NCBI GenBank assembly: GCA_027600665.1
Contig: JADGJL010000597.1
Span: 1 to 17,464, forward strand
Source: Irineochytrium annulatum
Lineage: Eukaryota > Chytridiomycota > Chytridiomycetes > Chytridiales > Chytridiaceae
Direction: 5' to 3'
Length of the DNA: 17,464 bases
Positions within the stretch are counted from its first letter, which is position 1; each line of letters begins with the position of its first letter. The notes under the pieces are model-generated. The model had not been told where the DNA came from, searched no databases, and saw nothing but the letters and a program-made list of their open reading frames with translations. Both the position numbers and the translations under genes were made by a program. Positions 9,542-17,464 of the stretch are shown here, piece after piece.

Positions 9542-12500
9542 ATGCATTTCACCAAGGTCGGCCCATTCGTGCCGAACCACGTGCGCGAGACGGCCACGCG
9601 CGACGTCGAGTCGCGACGGCGGATCCGTGAGCGGCTCCTGCACGGGTCCGCGTACGTTGAGACGTGCGTGGGATCCCTGGCCGTCGTCGAGATCACCAAG
9701 GGCATCGCGGAGCTGGTTGAGGAAATGGTTAGGTTCCGACCTCCAATTGCCGCGCTTGTTTTGTTGCTGACGCGTTTGGATGCACAGGCGAGGAAGGACA
9801 GGGCCGCGTCCGAGTGGCTGGTGGAGACGTTCTCGAGCTTCCTGAGCGACGTGACCTATATTATTGCGCGACATGGCGGAGACGTGGTGCATATGGACGG
9901 TAAGACGCGTTATCTGCCGTGGTTGAACTGACGATGTCGTAGGGACCACCATTACCATCACGTTTACCGCGCCGGGCGACCAGGAGGACCGTTGTGGTGA
10001 GGGCGATTGATTCCCTTCTCCTTGTTTTTGAATCAACCATATTGTTGTAGGCCTGCGCGCTCTCGCCTGCTGCTCCGAGATCCTGACAAAGCTCGACCAC
10101 CGGAAGATAGACCTGGATCAATTTAAGTTTGTGTCCGGTGACAACCTCCACTCCATGTCGAGCATCGACGAGCCCGACTCTCAGCTTTCGGCCGGCGAGG
10201 ACATGAGGGATCCTATAGTCCGCGTCCGCTTGAGGGCCATGATTGCTACGGGCGAGCTTGAGCGCGTGGTTGTGGGGATCCCTAATGAGCGGTGCGAGTA
10301 TACTATTGCCGGAGGCGTGCGGAAGGGAGTGCGGAAGATTATGGAGCACACAAATCCAGGTGAATATTCCGCCGTCTCCGCTTTACAAAACTGACTAATA
10401 ATCGTTTAAAGGCGAAGTTGGGGTTCTCGAGTCAACGTGGGTGGCAACGCATCTGAATGACCCGGTCCGCTCTTTATCGAACCCTCTTCGCCAACGACAT
10501 GTTGAGAGCTGCGTAATTTACGAGGAGGACGGCGTCGACTCGTTGCATCAGTCCGCGTTGCGTCTTCTTGGGCGACTGGACGACGGGCCGCTCGTGCCAT
10601 GGAGAAGTGATATTGATTTACCCGTCTACGGCGATACCATCGACGAGGAATCCAGTCATTACTGTCATTTGTTTATGAACCAGAGCCTGCTGTGGCGGCT
10701 GGCCAAGGATGAGGAGGATCGAGAAACGGCGGAAAATCGTCAGCTGAGTATGAGTATGTCGAGTCAAACGTTGGCAAACCTGTTACCAGGTATTTTCCGT
10801 TATTTTTTTGAGCCAGAATAGAATTAATTTGCTTATTTATTGGCAGACAATGAATTTGTGGTTGTCAGCTTTCTTGTGATCAAACTCAATTTCCCCTTTG
10901 ACGCGGAACGCTCGCAAAAGGCTTTTTCTCTTATCTACTCGTCGTTGGCCATGTTTGATGGCTCTATACATCATTACTCGGGTAACTTTGAATTTGCAAG
11001 AAGGCAAACTAACACTACAGAAGTCGACAATGAATCTCAAACTTTCATAACGATTTGCGGTCTACCTCCTTTCTACCACCACAATAACGCCCTTCTCGCT
11101 CTTAAGACGGCTTCCCATCTCCACGACCACTTTATCCGGGAATCCCTTATACCTGCGACAATATCTATTACGACGGGACGCCTGCATTTCACGAAACTTG
11201 GGAGCCACCTCCGGTCCGAGATGAGCCTCCTCGGCCTCGCCCCTTACGTAGCCTGCCGGCTTGTCGACATGCAGACTCGGGACGCCACCGTGACAGTCAT
11301 TTGCGACGAGGAGACGCTGGAGGGTTCTGGTGGGATGTTTAAGAGCATTCTGTATGGCGTCAGAGCCGTAAAGGGGCTAGCGAGAGGCGTCACGGTATAT
11401 CATATTGTCTTTGGCGAGGGGGCGTTCCCCGGTTTGGAGGGAGGTACCGCTGGACGGGAAAGGAGGATGCAGTTGAAGCACAAAGCAGGTCATCACATGT
11501 GCCTTGGATATGAGGCAGAGAAGGCAAAGGTGCGCCACAACTTTCTTTCCTCGTGTCTTGCAGTTCAAACTAATTTTAGTTTAGCTTGTGGAGAGCGTGG
11601 ATGCGTGGATGGACAGCGGCGAAGAAGTCGTTTCAATTATTGAAGCGCCGTCGGGTTTAGGAAAAACCACTTTGAGAAACTTCTTCCTAAATTATCTTCG
11701 TCGGAAGCGTGTGAAATCATGGTTAGTTCAGGCATCATTGATCAAGTAGTTACAAACTTTTTCAGCCACAGTTTCGGCACTCAAGTCGATCAGTCGACAC
11801 CGGTAATCTCCTTCCTTCCTTTGCTTTTTTTCTTCGCGATAGGAAATAACACAGCGTGCAACAGTATTTTCCTTTCCAAAATATCCTGGCGAACCTGCTT
11901 AAAATGGATATTCACTCAAGTCATTCCACTCGCGAAGAAACTCCGATGGCGGTGTTAAAGGCCGTCTCCAGCGGCTCCCTGGAGCGGCTTCAAAACCTCT
12001 CGCTAACGTCCCTGACGAACCTCTCCCGCCTGAAGCTTCAAACATCCATGTCCGCTATGGACATGCTAGACTCTAACATGAGCCTAAATTCTACATCAAG
12101 CTATACGGCGGCGGAGTACTTGCAACCTGAGGGCCAGGGGTTTGGGGAGAGGGAGAAGGTTTTAGTGTCACTGGACAATTTCATGAGTCTACCGAGTTCC
12201 TTCGGCGGCGTCGTGGACGGCGGAGGTGTCGGAGGGTCTGCAAACTCGCTAAGCGGGAGGCAGTCGCTGGCGGCCGTCGGTTTCGGGAAGGCCGATGTGC
12301 TCAAAATCCCGTTTGGAATTACGTTGTCGCATGAGAGTATTGTAGCCGCTCTTGAGGAACGCCAAAAAATCGCGGTTGCAGGTGAGTTGGTCGTCAGTCT
12401 CCCATTTTTATGTTTCAGGAACATAATACTTTCGGCAGCCGATTATCATCACGCGACAGAGACCGACCCTGTTGATCATGCTATGGACGAATTTTCCTCC

Positions 12501-15500
12501 AAGCATGTGAAGCATGCGCCAAGCCACAAAGCCTTACAAGTCAACGCTATGATTGCGGAGTTTTTAAACAATCTTGAGGAGAACCCTGAACTTGCGCCCT
12601 TGTTCAAGGAAGTTATTCCATGGCTACCATTAGAGGAAAACGATCGTACAATTCCTTTGGGCGGCGAGGCAAGAAAAAACTTGCTAAGGTCGTTGCTGTT
12701 GAGCTGCATAAAGAAGCTATCGGAAAAAATATTTCTGGTGTTGGTCTTTGATGACTTTCAGGTATTCCCTAACCCCTTTGTTGGAAAAGCGATTGCAAAT
12801 GTTCTAAGCTCGTTTTGTAGTGGTTTGACTCCGCGTCCGTGGATCTTGTCCTGGCAATTATCAAATCGTGCCCGAAGGTTCAGACAATAGAGTATCTGTG
12901 TAGTCTTACTAATCCCTTTCCAGATATACATCCAAATTCATACCCAGTCTATCGAAAACCAGCGGGATGCACCACTCGTGAAAGTTTCCCAACTTCCAGC
13001 GGCGCTCAACATTAGCCTTACGGGCCTCACAATCCGTGAAACTAAGGAGCTGCTTGTAAGAGAACAAAGGCCTGGTTCTGGTCTAAAGGCAAGCCTTCTT
13101 AGGTCTTCAATCTGCAACCACACAACGTCCACAGCGTTCATGACGACTTGCTGAATTCCATCTATGGCCTGACTCATGGCAACCCGCTTCATCTTTCCCT
13201 CCTTACTCAGACCCTTCATACGTCATTTCCCTCCCACCTCGCCGTTTCGGAAGTCGGTCTCCTTATGCCAACGGCAGAGGAAACGCCGCTCCCAAAAACC
13301 GTACCCGCAGCCATCTTCTCCCTTTACGATCGGCTCGATCCACGGTTTCAACGCTTCCTCCGGGCCGCCAGCATCGTCGGTACGGCCTTTGACCTCGACG
13401 AGGTATCCCGTGTTATGGAGACGAGGGTTATGATACCGGAGCTGAGGCGGTGGGTGGAAGAGTTAGATCGGTTTGGGTTCTTGACGGCGGTCAAGAGCTC
13501 GAGGCACCATCATCACCACGGCAACAAGCGCGAAATATGCTCATACATGTTTCGACACGCGGTCATCCAAAGGTGGGCTCGGGCTTTTTATGCCACTTCA
13601 TTAGAATCGAACCTTGAACATTGGCAAACAGCTCCATATATGAAATGCAGTCGCGGGCCCGCAAAGAGGATGGTCACTCCCGGATGGCGGAGCAGTACGA
13701 GGAAACGCTCGCCTTTGAGAACGAGGGCAGCGTTCTGCCGACCCTTTGTTACCACGTCATGCGGACCTCTGATGACGGGAAAAAGGTCAAGTATTTGGAG
13801 CGTCTCGCAATCCATTACCTCCGGCGACACCTTCTCAAAGGTGAGCAAATCCTTGTGACATGAAGCGGTAGACCACATTAACGCAAGTATCCAGAGGGCG
13901 GCCTTACGATGCAAACGCTTCTCATGCTTGCCGAGACCACAGATCAGCGCAAGTCATCGCTTCTGGAGGTCGCGTCATGGTGGAGCTGGCTCGCGCACGC
14001 CCAGGCCCTGCAGCGATCATCAGCCATGGCCAGGATCTCAGCCCTCCGCGCGCTCCTCCTCCTCGGCACGCGATGGCCGACGACAGCTATCGACTTGGCC
14101 ACGCTGGCGCGGTACGAGCGAACTCGCCATGCGGTGCTCTGGACCGTTACCTTTGGCGGACAAAGAGAGGCCAAAGGGAAGAGGAAGGGAAAGGAGGAGG
14201 TCATGCTGAGGGTCCTTCGGAGCATGGGTGAGCTTGTCGCGTATGACCCTGGCTGGACGGCGGCGGAGTTCGGCTTCTTCGCGATGTTGTACGTGAACCA
14301 GGCCCTCGAGTGCGCAGTGAGCAGGCGGAGAGATTTCGCCTCGGCGTGCGTGACGATGTCCTTTTGGTTTCGTAAGTACCAATTCAACGGTTTATCAAGT
14401 CGCATGTTGATCTAATTTTGCGCAGTAATTTCGAACCATAAGACGTTGTCGTCCTTCTATATGAACCGGACGCTTCAGGTCTTGCCCCTCCTCAAGAAGT
14501 CATACTTTGTGTACCACCAGCTTGCCCATATTTGCGCAAAGCGCGGAGAGCTTGGCCGAAGCCTTCAGTTGGCTGAGTTTAGCGTTCGGTATGTTGCCTA
14601 AACGCGCCGCCAATCTTATTAATCAAATTTCACTGGAACAGATGCGGCACCCAGATGGACGACCCCCGCGTCCGCCATCTCCATCTTTTCAACTCTCTCC
14701 TTCACCTCAGCGCCGGCAATCTCGACGAAGCCTCAGCCTCGGCCAAATTGTCGACGTCCATGGCGGCGTTGTCGTCCGACCACGAGACGCACTCCACGTC
14801 CCTGGCATGCTCGGCGCTGGCATCCCTACTGCGAGACGATGTTGACGAGTGTCAGGTGCGAGTCGATGCGTTGGGGGAGTCTTTTACGGATCTGGGAGCG
14901 GAAGGGTGGTCTCACCGCGATGTGATGCTGGGCGTCATGGCATGGTTCGTCTGCAGAACCCGTGGAGGCGAAGGGGCGATTCGGCTCTTCAAAAGACTCG
15001 TGGCCGTGTGCGAAACAACTGAAAGTCATCATCTGCTGCCCTTTGAGGTAACCAAGCGCGGACTCGCCGAACGCGCAAAAAATTAACGCCATGCTTTCAA
15101 ATAGATACTCGGGCTATGTTCAATTCTTCCCTTGCTGATTTATACCGAATGGCCGGAGGTTGGCGCGGCGAAGTTAAAAAATCCAGTGGACCGAGCGGTA
15201 CAAACTATCGCTTCTGCCCTTGGCAGCACGACGTGCATCGTGGAGGCCCGCCTTGCCCACGATCTGCTGCAGGCGACGTCCCACATTTTGAATGGAAAGA
15301 ACGATGAGGCGATGAGGATACTTGAGGCAGGAATAACGGGCGGAAGGCTTAGAGAGGCAAAAGAGTGTCGGACGGCTCTTGGCTACCACTACGCGGCCTT
15401 GATGCGATTTGCGGGCACATCACTAAAATACCGCCGATATAAGGTCCTCGCAGTTGGTTTGATAGAGGATTGCGGCTTCGCTGGGTTGCTGAGGTGGGCA

Positions 15501-15551
15501 AACGACGGGCCATATTTCGTTACAGAGGAAAACTTTTTTACATTAGCTTAA
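9542..15551 (+). CDS. ADCY10-like protein: two degenerate cyclase domains, STAND ATPase, helical C-terminus (19 exons)
   Basis: Exons: 9542-9727, 9788-9899, 9943-9996, 10051-10359, 10412-10789, 10847-10981, 11021-11529, 11585-11721, 11766-11802, 11865-12381, 12439-12761, 12821-12877, 12924-13055, 13103-13572, 13632-13840, 13895-14371, 14426-14588, 14642-15047, 15105-15551. Product 1685 aa (human ADCY10 is about 1610), with no signal peptide. Domains: cyclase homology 1, about 38-230 (RHGGDVVHMDG, 90-100); cyclase homology 2, about 347-495 (LLGLAPYVACRL, 461-472); STAND-type ATPase with Walker A APSGLGKT (582-589), Walker B FDDFQW (895-900), GNP (988-990), a winged-helix-like part (about 1036-1065) and FRHAVIQ (1112-1118); then a helical, TPR-like region to the end. 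Family members make cAMP, but here Glu50 and Thr101 occupy the two metal-Asp positions and Tyr467 the catalytic Asn, so activity is doubtful. A Ser-rich insert (about 635-790) splits the ATPase. GC content falls in the middle exons. Confidence 0.93.
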
Positions 15552-17058
15552 GTACTTGGCTAACGTTGAATCTGCAATACTGTTGAAAGTCTTGTTTGTA
15601 GTAAATATTGCAGCTTGCGGCAAAATTATAGCTAGGAAGCTCACTGACAGGTCTTCAAAACGATAATTTGCTGTAACATATCTTCTGCGCACTTGGATTA
15701 TTAACAACCGGTAGATACAGCTTTAATTCTGAAACAGCGCCTCGCGAGTGACTGGGTCATGCGGCCTGGAGCGGCTATTTATGCCACACATATTTACATA
15801 TCCTAGATGGTCAAAATGTCGGCGAAATTAAGGTGGCTTGTGCGCCATATGAACTTGAGGCATAGGTAGGTCCGCAAGATATGCGCCCATACATGCCACG
15901 TGGACATGGATTGCGCGACACGCTCATCATCAGCGCAAGGGCGGACGGTGGCGGGCCGTCGAGAGCCGGCAGAGTCTTCCTCCACCTTTTCATGCCGAGC
16001 TCCGTCGTCATCTGAGGTATCAAGAGAGAAAGATGCTCGCGACGCCAACACTGCCCCGCCACGTGCCGTTGGCGCATAAAATATGCTGGTGGTTGGCAGA
16101 GGAAAATTGTAAGGAAACAACGTCCGCATTCGCTGTGGGGAATCTTCTCGTTACATTGCAATACGTCTAAGCAAGAACAGATACCGTCAATGATCTGAAA
16201 AACGGTAACGCCACCGTGCAGCCACAGGCGTTGTCAAGAAACGGGTGGCGCGAGAAAGAATATCGTCCATTGGTCTAAATCGCATGGTAATTAGTTACGG
16301 CGTAAAGAGTGCGGGAGGTGAAGGCCTAAACATGCACTTTCGCCGCTGCCATGGTCAATGTCCGCGCCCCCCAATATGTGATGACTGAGCTTGCGCCAAC
16401 GATTCACCGTCCCTTTGGTCCTCGGTGTCAGGGCAGGTCTGGTGGGCCAAACGCGCCAGGATAACGGGCGAATGCTTTACCAAGAGTTTCGAAACGCGTC
16501 CAACTCTGTTCACTCTGTTGAAGACTCCGTTCTGACATGTTCGCCTGTCTGTCGCACCCTGCACCTTTCTGATTCGAAAGACACGGACGGGGAGATAGTC
16601 CATTGGGGAAACGCATGGTGACGCCACTCCCACGCCGCGATCTCCGAAATGCGAAAGATGGCAAAGACATGGCGGGTGGGCGCCGAGCGAAGACTCCCGG
16701 TTAAAACTCCTGACTGGCGTTTCGTGCGTTGCATCGTCTCGTCCATATGCATCCCGCGGCTTTACGCTGCCCGCTGCCCATGGTCCTCAAAGGAAACACC
16801 AGCCACGGTTCACGAATTATTTATCCTGACCGAGCTCGCGGTCCAATTGCGCGTCTTCCGTTTATGCAGACGGTCCGCACGCAATAAAGATGCACGGAAG
16901 AGTCTCTCTCATGACCGAATAATATAAGTGCCTCCGCCTCACATCAGCAGCCAGACGTTCTGGCACCAACCCTGCTCGACGCCCTACCGCCCACCAGCTG
17001 CCCTGCGCGTCCTTCTTCAGCAGCAGCCTCGCGGCCTCACAGTGCCTCACCCTTACCA
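15552..17058. other. 1.5-kb stretch with no gene recognised
   Basis: Begins with the AT-rich 3' flank of the cyclase-like gene (15552 to about 15740). The remainder has only short frames on both strands, none with the codon bias or protein features of the real genes. No tRNA or repeat was found by eye. The right end (about 16918 on) probably carries the promoter and leader of the right-edge reading frame. Confidence 0.5.
16918..16928 (+). promoter_or_regulatory. TATA-like site upstream of the right-edge reading frame
   Basis: AATAATATAAG lies 131 nt before the TATA-to-ATG endpoint at 17059, in otherwise GC-rich DNA. It is followed by a CA- and CT-rich stretch that looks like a 5' leader. Motif evidence only. 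Confidence 0.35.
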
Positions 17059-17464
17059 ATGAGCTCCTCGTTCACGTACAGATCCGTGATGGCCCCGTCG
17101 TCCGGCCTCAAGCCGAAGCCCTCGGCGACCCCTCCGCTTCCCATCTTCAACCCCTCCTCGGCCGCGCCCCGCCCCGAGGACTGCTCCGCGCCGGCACAGC
17201 AGCTGTCCCAGCCCTGCGTCCTCCCCTCAATCCACTCGCTCCCCTTCCCATCCACCAACGGGCCCGTCATCCAGCTCCCGCCACTCTCGCTTCTCCTTGA
17301 CCAGCACCAACATCCCATGCGCGTCCCATCTCCCGCCCGAACGCTCCCGACGCTCCGGTACCCGTCTCCCGTCGCCTCAACATCGCCCACGTTCTCCTCA
17401 ACAACCGCGCCGTCATCCCCGCGGGCCGCCTCCTCTTCGCGGTCGCCCTCCGCGCCCCCATCCG
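17059..17464 (+). CDS. Possible Pro/Ser-rich protein, N-terminal part (runs off right edge)
   Basis: ATG at 17059 (context TTACCAATGAG) opens a frame with no stop for 135 codons to the edge. The protein starts MSSSFTYRSVMAPSSG and is rich in Pro, Ser and Ala, probably disordered, with many C/G-ending codons. A second possibility is an intron ending at the pyrimidine-rich CTTCTCCTTGACCAG (about 17288-17302). The downstream sequence would then be read in another frame, which contains the well-formed segment RRLNIAHVLLNNRAVIPAGR. I could not find a convincing donor to link the two. The family is not recognised, and coding on the other strand is not excluded. Confidence 0.35.
   Translation, partial: MSSSFTYRSVMAPSSGLKPKPSATPPLPIFNPSSAAPRPEDCSAPAQQLSQPCVLPSIHSLPFPSTNGPVIQLPPLSLLLDQHQHPMRVPSPARTLPTLRYPSPVASTSPTFSSTTAPSSPRAASSSRSPSAPPS

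Noticed and set aside
12878..12923. Alternative donors at 12892, 12898 and 12900 for the cyclase-like gene
   Set aside because: They are in the wrong phase for the conserved downstream exon. The donor at 12878 keeps the frame and has a TACTAAT branch-like site before the acceptor.
16391..16621. 76-codon plus-strand frame in the gap after the cyclase-like gene
   Set aside because: No codon bias, no recognisable features, and overlapping minus-strand frames of similar length. It looks like chance.
1..17464. Transposable elements, CRISPR arrays, biosynthetic or defence gene cluster
   Set aside because: No transposase, integrase or reverse transcriptase motifs, no terminal repeats with target duplications, no spaced short repeats, and the genes present have unrelated roles.

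Overview
This window is nuclear DNA of a fungus. The genes are dense in short introns (about 39-69 nt, GT...AG, some with TACTAAT/CTAAC-like branch sites), coding sequence is GC-rich with C/G-ending codons, and one gene encodes a long soluble-adenylyl-cyclase-type (ADCY10-like) protein. As far as I know that architecture is typical of zoosporic, early-diverging fungi (chytrids and relatives) rather than Dikarya, so a chytrid-like fungus is my inference, not something the sequence proves. I see no rRNA, tRNA, transposon or CRISPR array.

Layout. (1) 1-218, minus: N-terminal piece of a proline-rich protein with a 21-bp repeat, running off the left edge. (2) 1513-4783, minus: a complete mitochondrial aconitase gene with 8 exons, about 788 aa, all three iron-sulphur cysteines present. 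(3) 4784-6824: mostly non-coding, but 5554-6186 minus holds two stretches with coding-like codon bias that may be exons of an unidentified gene. (4) 6825-8844, plus: a complete 6-exon gene for a 572-aa secreted protein of unknown function, built from two tandem ~280-aa units, each again made of two related halves. (5) 9542-15551, plus: a complete 19-exon gene for a 1685-aa protein with two class III cyclase-homology domains, a STAND-type ATPase and a helical C-terminus, in the order of mammalian soluble adenylyl cyclase. Key catalytic positions in both cyclase domains are replaced, so it looks like a pseudo-cyclase. (6) 15552-17058: no gene seen. (7) 17059-17464, plus: possible start of a Pro/Ser-rich protein running off the right edge behind a TATA-like site.

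There is no sign that the genes work as one system: aconitase is housekeeping TCA-cycle metabolism, the secreted protein acts outside the cell or in the wall, and the cyclase-like protein is presumably cytosolic. I built the exon models by hand by joining conserved protein segments across GT...AG introns in consistent phase. All three long models close in frame (789, 573 and 1686 codons including stop). The least certain junction is the end of aconitase exon 1.
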